Positions 21,532-30,032 of a stretch of 64,000 nucleotides of DNA are shown here, in pieces. The DNA is from Dyella sp. M7H15-1 (GTDB lineage: Bacteria > Pseudomonadota > Gammaproteobacteria > Xanthomonadales > Rhodanobacteraceae): positions 1,240,001-1,304,000 of the forward strand of contig NZ_CP035300.1 of NCBI RefSeq assembly GCF_004114615.1, read 5' to 3'. The position numbers and the translations under genes were made by a program. Position 1 is the stretch's first letter. Each line of letters starts with the position of its first letter. The notes under the pieces are model-generated. The model saw nothing but the letters and a program-made list of their open reading frames with translations, did not search any database and had not been told where the DNA came from.

Positions 21532-22236
21532 ATGCATGCATTGTCCGGCGAACGGTTGTTGCAAGCCTGGGAGCAGGCCGAACACCAGCATGGCTTGCAG
21601 CGTGCGCTGAGCATGCTCGCTATCGCCTTGCCGGAGGTTGAGCCTGTCAAGCTAGCCGAACTGCCCATCGCCGAACGGAACCGTCTGCTGCTGCAACTGC
21701 GACTGATCAGTTTCGGCCCTACCGTACAGGGCTACGCCAGCTGTTCGCATTGCGACAGCGCCATGGAGTTCAGCCTACCTGTCGAGCATTTGCTGAGCTG
21801 CATGGAAGCGCCGGTAACCTCCATCGCGTGGGAGGAGCTAGATCAGCGCTTCCAGCTTCGCGCCGCCAACACGCTCGACTTGCTGGCCACGGTGGACATC
21901 GCCGACGTAGCCGCCGCCGAACAAGTCCTGCTCACGCGCTGCCTGCTGACCCATGAAGGACAGGACGGACCAAGCACTGCCATCGCACTCGAAAAATTCG
22001 AACAACTGCATGCCGCTTCCGAATTGCGCTGCGCGCTGGCTTGCCCGCAGTGCGCGCAGGAAGCCTTTTGCGAGCTGGATATCGCGAGTTTCCTCTGGCT
22101 TGAGGTGCGCAACGCCGCCTTGCGGCTGTTCAGCGACATCCACACCCTCGCCCGGCAGTACGGCTGGAGCGAAAGCGCCATTGCCAGCATGAGTGCGCAA
22201 CGGCGCGAAACCTATCTGGAGCTGACGAACGCATGA
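21532..22236 (+). CDS. T4 gp26-like baseplate protein
   Basis: A 234-residue protein of the T4 baseplate (gp26) type found in eCIS and Mu-like loci. It shows NRLLLQLRLISFGPTVQGYASCSHC near 43-68, and two CxxC pairs (CSHC near 66, CPQC near 172) that probably bind one zinc ion. The C-terminal SFLWLEVRNAALRLFSDIHTLARQYGWSE is characteristic. It is likely a baseplate assembly factor. Its stop overlaps the next start as ATGA. Confidence 0.8.
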   Translation: MHALSGERLLQAWEQAEHQHGLQRALSMLAIALPEVEPVKLAELPIAERNRLLLQLRLISFGPTVQGYASCSHCDSAMEFSLPVEHLLSCMEAPVTSIAWEELDQRFQLRAANTLDLLATVDIADVAAAEQVLLTRCLLTHEGQDGPSTAIALEKFEQLHAASELRCALACPQCAQEAFCELDIASFLWLEVRNAALRLFSDIHTLARQYGWSESAIASMSAQRRETYLELTNA

Positions 22237-22943
22237 GCAACATTCTCCAGCGCATGGTCTTGCGGGCACGCGATCCCGCCATGCGTGGTGGCGCGCGGAT
22301 CGAGCCGGTACTGGCCGTACGCCATGCACCCTCCGCACTTGTCGAGCGCGCGCAAGAGAACATTCCCGCCGCACCGCGTTCACCTGTTCCTTCTACTGCT
22401 CACGCCGTGCCATCGATCGACACCGCCGTCAACGCGACACTCGCGCAGACATGGCCCGTTTCCTTGGCTACAACAAGGCAAGCAACGACGTCCAGCGACG
22501 GGCATGAAACGACAGAGCCACCTCTGCATCGCATGCCGACGCAGCAGCTCGCCGCGCCGACTATCCAGCTCGCACCGCACGGAACGGTCGCGGAAGAACA
22601 CCCGCTGGCAGACGAAAACTCAACGCCGCCACGCGCGTCCGTCGACACCAAAACCGTCTTCGTTCCGACGATCGCACCGATATCGACCACACCATCACGA
22701 CCTGAAAACGCACCCATCACCGAGCGCAAAGTGACGCCAGTCGCGCCTCCACCCGCGCGCGTGGACCGAACATACTCACCCGAACCGCCTGCCGCAAACA
22801 GCGTGCAGGCCACCCCGGAGATCACCATCTCCATCGGCCATATCGACCTCCGCAGCGCCCCGGCGCCAAGCACTGCGAAACGCACCGAATTTCGACCACG
22901 TGTCAGTCTTAGTGAGTTCCTCGCGCGGGAGGGACGGCGATGA
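22233..22943 (+). CDS. Proline-rich disordered eCIS protein
   Basis: A 236-residue protein, mostly Pro/Ala/Thr-rich and low complexity from residue 30 to 190. It ends in a conserved-looking tail ITISIGHIDLRSAP followed by RPRVSLSEFLAREGRR. Proteins with this tail occur at the same position in other eCIS loci. I infer a flexible linker or assembly factor; no enzymatic domain is visible. It overlaps both neighbours by ATGA, so it is translationally coupled. Confidence 0.7.
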   Translation: MSNILQRMVLRARDPAMRGGARIEPVLAVRHAPSALVERAQENIPAAPRSPVPSTAHAVPSIDTAVNATLAQTWPVSLATTRQATTSSDGHETTEPPLHRMPTQQLAAPTIQLAPHGTVAEEHPLADENSTPPRASVDTKTVFVPTIAPISTTPSRPENAPITERKVTPVAPPPARVDRTYSPEPPAANSVQATPEITISIGHIDLRSAPAPSTAKRTEFRPRVSLSEFLAREGRR

Positions 22944-24187
22944 GCACGTATCTCGCCGTCGGCGGCGTCAGTGCGGTGCTGCGCTATCTGCTGACCAACG
23001 CGCTGACCGATGGCGGCCCCACCACCATCCTGACGTCGCCGCCCGGCATCACCGCCACCTCGCCGGACCTGGTTCCCACCGGCACCGGCGAACAGCCGCG
23101 CCTGAATCTTTTCATGTACTACGCCAGCCTCAACCCGTCCTTGCGCAATCTTGGGCTACCGTCGCGCAACGGCGCGGGTTCGCAGATCAGCCATCCGCCA
23201 CTGGCCGTGAACCTGCACTATCTAGTCAGCGCCTATGGCAGCAATCAGTTCGATCCGGAGATCTTGCTTGCCTGGGCCATGAAGATCTTCCACGACACCC
23301 CCGTGGTGCCACACGTGACGATTGCGCAGGCGCTCGCCGCGTTGCCTTCCTCCGCGGAAGGCTCGCTGATCGCCGGCAGCATGCTGGCCAGCCAGATCGA
23401 GCACATCCGCATTACGCCCGAAACACTCACCACCGAAGAAATCTATCGCTTGTGGACGGCGTTCCAGACCAACTATCGCCCGACCACGTCGTATCAGATC
23501 TCGGTGGTGGTGATCCAGGACACCAGCAGCTATACCTCGAACCTACGACCCGCGCAGCGTACCGTCACCGCCCTACCCCTGCTGACGCCGGTTATCGACC
23601 ATCTTTCGCCCTGCCAGGTGGCTGCCGGCGGCACGCTGACGTTGCAGGGCAGCAACTTCACCGGCAGCGCGCCCAACAGCACCCTGGTTTCGTTCAACTA
23701 CACGCCTGGCATCGCGCCATCGGTGCTGCAACCCCATAGCCTGCAAGTCGTGGTGCCCAGCACCTTGCAGGCGGGCACTTGCACACTGCGGGTGCAGACC
23801 ACCGTCACCTATCCGCTCACGTCGGCGCCGCATCCGGGTTTCAGTTCCAGCCCAATGCCGTTCCAGTTGATACCGACCATCACCACCGCAACGCCGATCA
23901 CGATTGTGCAAGGCGCCACCCTGACGCTTTCGCTTTCGCCGGCCGTCGGCACCATGCAAAAGGCCGTCTTGCTTATCGGCGACAACGCGATCCCCATCGA
24001 TCAACGCTCGCCGCTGGGGCCGCCATCGTCCGCCACGCTGGACTTCCCGATCCCCACCGATTTTCCAACCGGCACCTATCCGGTACGCGTTGAGATCGAC
24101 GGTGCGCAGAGCAAGCTCACGCTCGACACCACCATCGGCAGCCCGACTTACGGGCAGTTTCTACCGCAAATCCTGGTGACGCCATGA
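22940..24187 (+). CDS. DUF4255 tail cap/terminator protein with TIG-like domain (Afp16-like)
   Basis: A 415-residue protein. Residues 1-200 match DUF4255 (Pvc16/Afp16-type cap that ends tube and sheath polymerisation): MSTYLAVGGVSAVLRYLL, PRLNLFMYYASLNPSLRN and PPLAVNLHYLVSAYG. Residues about 210-300 form an IPT/TIG-like immunoglobulin fold (PVIDHLSPCQVAAGGTLTL), followed by a second Ig-like segment. The Ig extension suggests that the cap end is decorated or anchors to something. ATGA overlaps link it to both neighbours. Confidence 0.85.
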   Translation: MSTYLAVGGVSAVLRYLLTNALTDGGPTTILTSPPGITATSPDLVPTGTGEQPRLNLFMYYASLNPSLRNLGLPSRNGAGSQISHPPLAVNLHYLVSAYGSNQFDPEILLAWAMKIFHDTPVVPHVTIAQALAALPSSAEGSLIAGSMLASQIEHIRITPETLTTEEIYRLWTAFQTNYRPTTSYQISVVVIQDTSSYTSNLRPAQRTVTALPLLTPVIDHLSPCQVAAGGTLTLQGSNFTGSAPNSTLVSFNYTPGIAPSVLQPHSLQVVVPSTLQAGTCTLRVQTTVTYPLTSAPHPGFSSSPMPFQLIPTITTATPITIVQGATLTLSLSPAVGTMQKAVLLIGDNAIPIDQRSPLGPPSSATLDFPIPTDFPTGTYPVRVEIDGAQSKLTLDTTIGSPTYGQFLPQILVTP

Positions 24188-26169
24188 GCGCCATGTCGCC
24201 TGAATCAACCCGTGACGAGATGCGCGAGGAACCCGCACCGGCCGAATCGCTCAGCACCGCGCTTGATCGCGTGTATCGCTGCCTGATGACAGCTACGGGC
24301 CAAAGCATGCCAGATACCGCTACCGCCCCTGCCGGAGAACGGGTGATGGCGGAACAACCCAGCATCGCCTTGCAGCGACTGCGACACATGTTCGATCTCA
24401 GCGAGTTCGAACGCGACGTGCTGCTGCTTTGTGCCGGCGCGGCGGCTGAATCGCGCTTTCTCGCCGCCTGCTCAGCCGCCCAACATGAGCGTAGCGCGAC
24501 CTGGCCCAGCTTCGGCCTTGCGCTGAGCGTGTTGCATCGTCCGCATTGGAGTGCGATCAGCCGCGCACGTCCTTTGCGGTACTGGAATCTGATCGAGGTG
24601 ACCAGCAGCCAAGCCGGCACGTCGCTGATGTACGCGCCACTGCGCATCGACGAACGCATTCTGTTGTACCTGCTTGGCGTGCCGGCCCAAGACGAACGTC
24701 TGGAAGCCTATATTCGCCCGATCCGCGACAGTCACTTCATCGTGGACGAACAGCGTGACACGCCACTCGAAGCCATGCTGGATGTCGCCGTCTCGCATTG
24801 GCAACATCCGGCTGAATACGGTGAGCCGATTCTGCTATGCGGCGACCATCCCGCTACGCGCAAGTCCGCATTCATGGGGCTTTGCCGCCGCGCCAGCTTG
24901 CAGCCCTATCAACTCGATACAGGCAGCCTTCCCGGCACACCGGTCGAACGCGAACAACTCGCACGCCTGTGGATGCGCGAGTCGGCCCTGCGTCCTTCGG
25001 CGCTCTATATCCGCTGCAAGGACGGTGACGACATCCCGCAACTCGCCGCATGGTTGGAAGGGATACAGGCCCCTATCGCCGTCGATACACCGGCCGGCTC
25101 GGCCGCCGAGCGTCTGCCTGGATGGCGCATCGACGTACCTGCCCTGTCCGCCGAACAGCGCAAGACCATCTGGATGGAACGGCTGGGTCCGGACGCTACC
25201 CGCCTGAATGGCTCGCTTGATCGCGTCGTCGAGTATTTCCATTTCGACGAATCGACCATCCGCCTGGCCGCGACCACCGCACGTGAAAGTGCGCTGGCCA
25301 GTCGCACCGATGCCGACCGCGTAACCTGGCATATCTGCCGCCAATACGCGTGCCGCTCGCTGGACCATTTGGCGCGACGGATCGAACCACGCGCCAACTG
25401 GTCCGAGCTGGTGCTGCCGCCGGAGCAGACCGAGATACTGCGGCAGATCGCCATCCACCTGCGCCAGCGTGCGGTGGTCAACGATCGCTGGGGATTTGCC
25501 CAGCGCTACAGCCGCGGCCTCGGCCTCAGCGCCCTGTTTGCCGGCGAAAGCGGCACCGGCAAAACCATGGCCGCGGAAATCCTTGCCGGCGAGCTGGATC
25601 TGGATCTGTACCAGATCGATCTTGCCTCACTGGTCAGCAAATACATCGGCGAAACCGAAAAGAACCTGCAGCGCGTCTTCGATGCGGCGGAAGAAAGCGG
25701 CGCGATCCTGCTGTTCGATGAAGCCGATGCGCTGTTCGGCAAGCGCAGCGATGTGCGCGACAGCCACGATCGCTATGCCAATCTGGAAGTGAGCTATTTG
25801 CTGCAACGCATGGACAGCTATCGTGGCGTGGCGATCCTCACCACCAATATGCGGCATGTGATGGATCCGGCGTTCGTACGGCGCATCCGTTTTATCGTCC
25901 AGTTTCCGTTCCCGGACACCGCTTCGCGCGAACGTATCTGGAAAAACATCTTTCCCGCCTCGGCGCCCCTGGACGCGCTCGACTACGCACGCCTGGCCCA
26001 ACTGAACGTATCGGGCGGCGTCATCCGCAACATCGCCATGCACGCGGCCTTTCTTGCCGCCGAACAAAACAGTGCGATCGGCGCGCGACACATGCTGTCC
26101 GCCGCGCGCATCGAGTATTCCAAACTGGAGAAACCACTAACCGCATCGGAAACACGAGGATGGACATGA
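24184..26169 (+). CDS. AAA+ ATPase of contractile injection system (Afp15-like)
   Basis: A 661-residue ATPase. The N-terminal 200 residues are helical (LQRLRHMFDLSEFERDVLLLCAGAAAESRF). The central part is a degenerate AAA-like region, and the active module is C-terminal: Walker A GESGTGKT at about 454-461, Walker B ILLFDEADALF near 509, then sensor and arginine-finger blocks TTNMRHVMDPAFVRRIRF. Every eCIS has one such ATPase. It is needed for particle assembly or late loading, but its exact job is not settled. It overlaps the flanking genes by ATGA. Confidence 0.92.
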   Translation: MSAMSPESTRDEMREEPAPAESLSTALDRVYRCLMTATGQSMPDTATAPAGERVMAEQPSIALQRLRHMFDLSEFERDVLLLCAGAAAESRFLAACSAAQHERSATWPSFGLALSVLHRPHWSAISRARPLRYWNLIEVTSSQAGTSLMYAPLRIDERILLYLLGVPAQDERLEAYIRPIRDSHFIVDEQRDTPLEAMLDVAVSHWQHPAEYGEPILLCGDHPATRKSAFMGLCRRASLQPYQLDTGSLPGTPVEREQLARLWMRESALRPSALYIRCKDGDDIPQLAAWLEGIQAPIAVDTPAGSAAERLPGWRIDVPALSAEQRKTIWMERLGPDATRLNGSLDRVVEYFHFDESTIRLAATTARESALASRTDADRVTWHICRQYACRSLDHLARRIEPRANWSELVLPPEQTEILRQIAIHLRQRAVVNDRWGFAQRYSRGLGLSALFAGESGTGKTMAAEILAGELDLDLYQIDLASLVSKYIGETEKNLQRVFDAAEESGAILLFDEADALFGKRSDVRDSHDRYANLEVSYLLQRMDSYRGVAILTTNMRHVMDPAFVRRIRFIVQFPFPDTASRERIWKNIFPASAPLDALDYARLAQLNVSGGVIRNIAMHAAFLAAEQNSAIGARHMLSAARIEYSKLEKPLTASETRGWT

Positions 26170-26531
26170 CCCAGCCATCACCCATGCGTGCCCTAGCTGG
26201 CGGCCAAAGCCGTGCCATGCGCCCGGATTCCGTCGCTGCGCCGCCAAACACGCGGCTGCATATCGACATCCAGCGCCTGACCTTGTCCGGCTATACACCC
26301 GATCAGCAGCGGCGCTTTACCCAGACCTTGCACACCGAGCTCCATCGTCTAGCGCACCATCTTTCTTCCGGGAACGTTTCTTCCTGGAACGGCGCCGCGC
26401 ACGCACGCATGGCGCAACTGGATGCAGGACAACTGCCGATCGGCGCTGCGCCGGAAGACGCGGCCAAACAACTGGCGGCGCGACTGTTCGATCGTCTGCG
26501 TTCGGCCAAGGGAGGCAACGCGCGTGTCTAA
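26166..26531 (+). CDS. Small conserved eCIS protein
   Basis: A 121-residue soluble protein with a disordered N-terminus, then LHIDIQRLTLSGYTPDQQRRFTQTLHTELHRLAHHL and a basic tail. The start at 26166 forms ATGA with the ATPase stop and has GAGG six bases upstream, which favours it over the ATG at 26160. Similar small proteins follow the ATPase gene in other eCIS loci, but no function is known to me. Confidence 0.65.
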   Translation: MTQPSPMRALAGGQSRAMRPDSVAAPPNTRLHIDIQRLTLSGYTPDQQRRFTQTLHTELHRLAHHLSSGNVSSWNGAAHARMAQLDAGQLPIGAAPEDAAKQLAARLFDRLRSAKGGNARV

Positions 26532-27126
26532 TATTTCACCCCTGCTGAAGAAAGGCGCGATTCTCTCGCTCGATGCCAACCTCGGCATTTCGCTAAGCAG
26601 CATCATGCTGCAATACAACCCCGAAACGATCACGCGCTCGCTGAAACCGCAAAGCGTCGGCGACGAACCAGACCGCACCGAAATCCTACGCCTGAAAGGT
26701 CCGCCGATCGAAACGATCAAGTGCGACATCGTGATCGATGCGATCGACCAACTGGAAAACTCCGACCCCACCGCGATGAGCCTGGGGATACAGCCGCAAC
26801 TGTCCGCGCTGGAATTGCTGATCTATCCGACCAGCGCCACGCTGATTTCCAACGAGCAACTGTCGCTGAGCGGCACGCTGGAAATCCTGCCGATGGAAAC
26901 CAACCTGACGGTATTCGCCTGGAACAACCAGCGGATTACGCCGGTACGCATTACCGACATGGAAATCACCGAACAAGATTTCGACCCGCAGCTCAACCCG
27001 ATCCGCGCCAAGGTATCGCTGGGCATGCGCGTGCTCAATATCAACGACGTGAGCTTCCAAACCCCTGCCGGGGCGCTGTATCTGACTTATCAGACCAGCA
27101 AGGAAGCCATGGCCCTGCTTGCATGA
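26524..27126 (+). CDS. CIS tube-hub protein (Afp7-like N-domain)
   Basis: A 200-residue protein starting at GTG 26524, overlapping the previous gene by 8 bp. SNISPLLKKGAILSLDANLG and SSIMLQYNPETITRSLKPQ match the CIS tube family that joins the tube to the hub. The C-terminal VSLGMRVLNINDVSF is also typical. In Afp7 this domain is fused to a LysM domain; here the LysM part is the next gene. The upstream in-frame codons from 26422 lie inside the previous gene and are not used. Confidence 0.85.
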   Translation: MSNISPLLKKGAILSLDANLGISLSSIMLQYNPETITRSLKPQSVGDEPDRTEILRLKGPPIETIKCDIVIDAIDQLENSDPTAMSLGIQPQLSALELLIYPTSATLISNEQLSLSGTLEILPMETNLTVFAWNNQRITPVRITDMEITEQDFDPQLNPIRAKVSLGMRVLNINDVSFQTPAGALYLTYQTSKEAMALLA

Positions 27127-27139
27127 GGCGACGCATATC

Positions 27140-27505
27140 ATGGACCAGGCACTTGCCAGCTTGATAACCGGCGCCGCGGGTACCGGCGCGCCGACCAACC
27201 ACTCCAGCCGCTACTGCGGCGCGGCGACGCTGCCGTATACCTTGCCTGATGGCGCGCAAGTGATGTATCTGGCGCGGCGCATCGTGCCCAAGGCGAGCAT
27301 CTATCCGTCGGTACAGAGCTACGCGATCGTCGACGGTGACCGGCTCGACAACCTGTCCGCGAAATGTCTCGGCGATCCACTGCTGTACTGGATGATCTGC
27401 GACGCCAACAGCGATACCGATCCGGATGCACTGACCGCGCAAGTCGGCTGCAGCATCCTCATTCCATACAGTGCCGGTATTCCACCAGGAGCGCGCAATG
27501 GCTAA
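27140..27505 (+). CDS. LysM-domain hub protein
   Basis: A 121-residue protein with a LysM-like core: SVQSYAIVDGDRLDNLSAKCLGDPLLYWMICDANSDTDPDAL, ending GCSILIP. It corresponds to the LysM part of Afp7 or to gp53-like wedge/LysM proteins, which act as structural adaptors of the baseplate rather than cell-wall binders. The ATG at 27140 has GAGG upstream; the earlier TTG at 27119 overlaps the preceding gene. Confidence 0.85.
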   Translation: MDQALASLITGAAGTGAPTNHSSRYCGAATLPYTLPDGAQVMYLARRIVPKASIYPSVQSYAIVDGDRLDNLSAKCLGDPLLYWMICDANSDTDPDALTAQVGCSILIPYSAGIPPGARNG

Positions 27506-28637
27506 CGCGCTCTACCTCACGCTGCTGGTGGGTCCGGTGATGGCCGTGCCGGCGCCAAAGGCATTGGTCGATGCCTTGGTGTCGGCGGAGGTGACCGAAT
27601 CGGCCACCGGCAAAAGCGGTTTTCAGCTCACCTTCACGCTGGCCGACCAATCGGTGCTGCAAACCTTTTTCCTGCTGATGGGTTCGTCGCCAATTCCGAT
27701 CCTGCGCGTGATCCTGATGGCCAACTTCGGCGGTTTGCCGCAAATCATCGTGGACGGCATCGTCCTGCATCACGAAGTGCAGCCGGATGCGATGGAAGGC
27801 TCGGCGTCCAAACTGGTGGTGACCGGGCAGGACCTTTCCGCGCTGATGGATTTGATCGATCTGTCCGGCCTGCCCTATCCCGGCATGAGTCCGGACCTGC
27901 GCGTGTTGTTGATGCTGACCAAGTACATGCCCTTCGGCATCATTCCCGAAGTGATTCCCGTACTGATACCGGACATCGAAATCCCGATCGTGCAGTACGC
28001 GACGCAGAAGAAAACCGATCTCGGCTATATCCAGGAATTGGCCAAGGATGTCGGTTACGTCTTTTACGTCACACCAGGCCCGACACCCGGCACGTCGCAA
28101 GCGTATTGGGGGCCGCAAGTGCGCTTCGGCACGCCGCAACAGTGCCTTAATGTCAACATGGATGCCTGGACCAATGTGGAAAGCATCAACTTCCGCTACG
28201 AACCGCAGAGTTCGGTGATACCGCTGGTGTTCTATCAGGAGCCCATTACCAAGCTGGTTTTTCCGATACCGATTCCACCGGTGACGCCGTTCAATCCGCC
28301 GCTGGGTTCGCTGGTGCCAGTGCCACTCAAAGTGGAACAGATGAACGAGACGGCCAAGTTGCCGATCGCGCAGGCGATCATGCAGGGCATGGCGCGCTCG
28401 GTGCAAACCGCCGATGTGATCACCGCCGAAGGCTCGCTGGATGTGCTGCGCTACGGCGACATCCTGCGCGCGCGCAGTCTGGTCGGCATGCGCGGCGCCG
28501 GCCTCACTTTCGACGGCGTGTACTACGTGGATAGCGCCACGCATCGGCTGAAACCTGGCGAATACAAGCAAAGCTTCGTGCTCAAGCGCAACGCATTGGT
28601 GACCAACGTGCCCGCCGTACCGGCGGCGGCCTATTGA
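27498..28637 (+). CDS. Baseplate hub protein (gpD/gp27/VgrG N-domain like)
   Basis: A 379-residue late-control-D family hub protein. It shows SGFQLTFTLADQSVLQTFF, the beta-barrel block IIVDGIVLHHEVQPDAMEG, TQKKTDLGYIQELAKDVGYVFYVTPG (the classical VgrG/gpD signature), and the C-terminal second barrel ending GEYKQSFVLKRN. It forms the trimeric adaptor between spike and hexameric tube. AGGA lies 7 bp before the ATG, and the gene overlaps the LysM gene by 8 bp. Confidence 0.92.
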   Translation: MANALYLTLLVGPVMAVPAPKALVDALVSAEVTESATGKSGFQLTFTLADQSVLQTFFLLMGSSPIPILRVILMANFGGLPQIIVDGIVLHHEVQPDAMEGSASKLVVTGQDLSALMDLIDLSGLPYPGMSPDLRVLLMLTKYMPFGIIPEVIPVLIPDIEIPIVQYATQKKTDLGYIQELAKDVGYVFYVTPGPTPGTSQAYWGPQVRFGTPQQCLNVNMDAWTNVESINFRYEPQSSVIPLVFYQEPITKLVFPIPIPPVTPFNPPLGSLVPVPLKVEQMNETAKLPIAQAIMQGMARSVQTADVITAEGSLDVLRYGDILRARSLVGMRGAGLTFDGVYYVDSATHRLKPGEYKQSFVLKRNALVTNVPAVPAAAY

Positions 28638-28656
28638 AACAACGGGGAGCGAGTCG

Positions 28657-29175
28657 ATGGAAGTGCGTCCTGGCAAATATCTAGGCAAGTACCGAGCCAC
28701 GGTGATCGATAACGTCGACCTCATGAAGATTGGTCGGCTGATGGTGCAGATTCCGGCGGTCTCCAACATCCTGCCATCGACCTGGGCCATGCCGTGCATG
28801 CCGTTCGGCGGCATTCAATGCGGCATGTATGCGGTGCCGGCCATCGGCGCCGGCGTGTGGGTGGAGTTCGAGCAAGGCAATCCGGACTATCCGATCTGGG
28901 TCGGCAGTTATTGGGGTTCGGCAGCGGAAGTACCGGCGCTGGCGCTGGCCTCACCACCCGCCATACAAACCGTGGTGCTGCAAACCATGCTGCAAAACAC
29001 CTTGATGATCAGCGACGTGCCGGGACCCACCGGCGGCATCCTGATCAAGTCCACCACCGGCGCGATGATCTCGGTGTCGGACACCGGCATCATCATCAGT
29101 AACGGCCAGGGTGCGACCATCGTGATGGCAGGGCCGTCGGTCACCGTTAACGCCGGCGCGCTGGTGGTGACGTAA
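28657..29175 (+). CDS. Spike protein (gpV/gp5 OB-fold type, Afp8-like)
   Basis: A 172-residue protein. The N-terminal OB domain, KYRATVIDNVDLMKIGRLMVQIPAV and GAGVWVEFEQGNPDYPIWVG, matches phage baseplate V and VgrG gp5 OB folds. The C-terminal half, ILIKSTTGAMISVSDTGIIIS, is a short beta-helix needle. It is shorter than Afp8. It caps the hub and carries the PAAR tip encoded after the long hairpin. Its stop codon is the first base triplet touching the inverted-repeat element. Confidence 0.92.
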   Translation: MEVRPGKYLGKYRATVIDNVDLMKIGRLMVQIPAVSNILPSTWAMPCMPFGGIQCGMYAVPAIGAGVWVEFEQGNPDYPIWVGSYWGSAAEVPALALASPPAIQTVVLQTMLQNTLMISDVPGPTGGILIKSTTGAMISVSDTGIIISNGQGATIVMAGPSVTVNAGALVVT

Positions 29176-29334
29176 GAGCCTCCCTACGATCCCGGCGTGG
29201 CCCGCGCCGAGATCTGTTTGCCTGACGGGCAAGGAGGAACGAAGGCGTGTATGTCGATACACCACTGAGTGAGGACGCAGTCCGGCGGGCACACAGACTC
29301 GGCGCGGGCTACGCCGGGATCGTAGGGAGGCTCT
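29175..29334. repeat. Near-palindromic ~160-bp element between spike and PAAR genes
   Basis: The outer arms 29175-29211 and 29298-29334 (37 nt each) are inverted copies with a single mismatch. With one bulged A, pairing continues inward (TCTGT 29213-29217 with ACAGA 29293-29297, then TGCC with GGCA). The centre contains further hairpins, TTGCC/GGCAA and GTGTAT-GTCG-ATACAC. The PAAR gene's GGGAGG (29325-29330), 5 nt before its ATG, is in the right arm. It could be a MITE-like insertion or a structured RNA controlling PAAR translation. Confidence 0.9.
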
Positions 29335-29335
29335 A

Positions 29336-29656
29336 ATGCCCGGCTTCCTGCTCCAGCAAGGCGCTACAGTGACCTGCGTGCATGGCGGCCAGGGCATGCC
29401 GACGGTGCCCAATGCTGCGGTCACCATCATGGGCATGCCGACTGCATGGCTGTCGGCGCCATGGAGCATCGTCGGCTGCCCCGGCATTCCGGCAGTGCCG
29501 CTGCCGCCATGCGTCAGCGCGCAATTCACCACGGGCACTACCCGCGTCACCTCGTTCGGCCAACCGCTGCTGTGCATCAGCAGCACGGCCAATTGCCTTC
29601 CGAACGGCACGCCGGCGATAGCCAGCGTCGCCCAGACGCGCGTCACGGCGCTGTGA
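29336..29656 (+). CDS. PAAR-like spike tip protein
   Basis: A 106-residue PAAR-family tip. It shows GATVTCVHGGQGMPTVPN at the N-terminus and repeated C/P/G-rich turns (PGIPAVPLPPCVSAQFTTGT; GQPLLCISSTANCLPNGTP) typical of PAAR-like/DUF4280 proteins in eCIS. It sharpens the spike. Its ribosome-binding site lies inside the stem of the preceding palindromic element, which is unusual in this otherwise tightly overlapping operon. Confidence 0.9.
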   Translation: MPGFLLQQGATVTCVHGGQGMPTVPNAAVTIMGMPTAWLSAPWSIVGCPGIPAVPLPPCVSAQFTTGTTRVTSFGQPLLCISSTANCLPNGTPAIASVAQTRVTAL

Positions 29657-29663
29657 GGCGACG

Positions 29664-30032
29664 ATGAACCTGGCCTTCCCCTACCACTTCGACGCGACCG
29701 GGCACACCGCGCAAACCGATCCGTTGACGCACATCAGCGACATGATCGAGCAGATTCTGTTCACCTCGCCCGGTGAGCGCGTCAACCGCCCCACTTTCGG
29801 CAGCGGCACCGCGCAACTGGTGTTTTCGCCCAATAGCGATGTGCTGGCGGCGGCACAGCAGAACGTGATCCAGGCCGGTTTGCAGATGTGGCTATCCGAT
29901 CTGATCCGCGTGCAGGCGGTCAACGTAGTGGTGCAGGAATCGACCTTGCAGATCACCGTGGTCTACACCGTCATCCAGACCCAGCAGCAACAGACGCAGC
30001 AGTTCGTGTACGGCGGCGGGGGCGGCTCATGA
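29664..30032 (+). CDS. gp25-like baseplate wedge protein (Afp9-like)
   Basis: A 122-residue gp25/W-family protein with the conserved segment HISDMIEQILFTSPGERVNRPTFGSG, ending in a Gln-rich and Gly-rich tail. gp25-like proteins initiate sheath assembly on the baseplate. AGGCGACG precedes the ATG. Its stop overlaps the start of the first baseplate-J-like gene as ATGA. Confidence 0.93.
   Translation: MNLAFPYHFDATGHTAQTDPLTHISDMIEQILFTSPGERVNRPTFGSGTAQLVFSPNSDVLAAAQQNVIQAGLQMWLSDLIRVQAVNVVVQESTLQITVVYTVIQTQQQQTQQFVYGGGGGS

Noticed and set aside
27459-28814. 451-codon open frame antisense to the hub and spike genes
   Set aside because: The sense-strand proteins have clear family motifs. The antisense frame has none and spans two genes.
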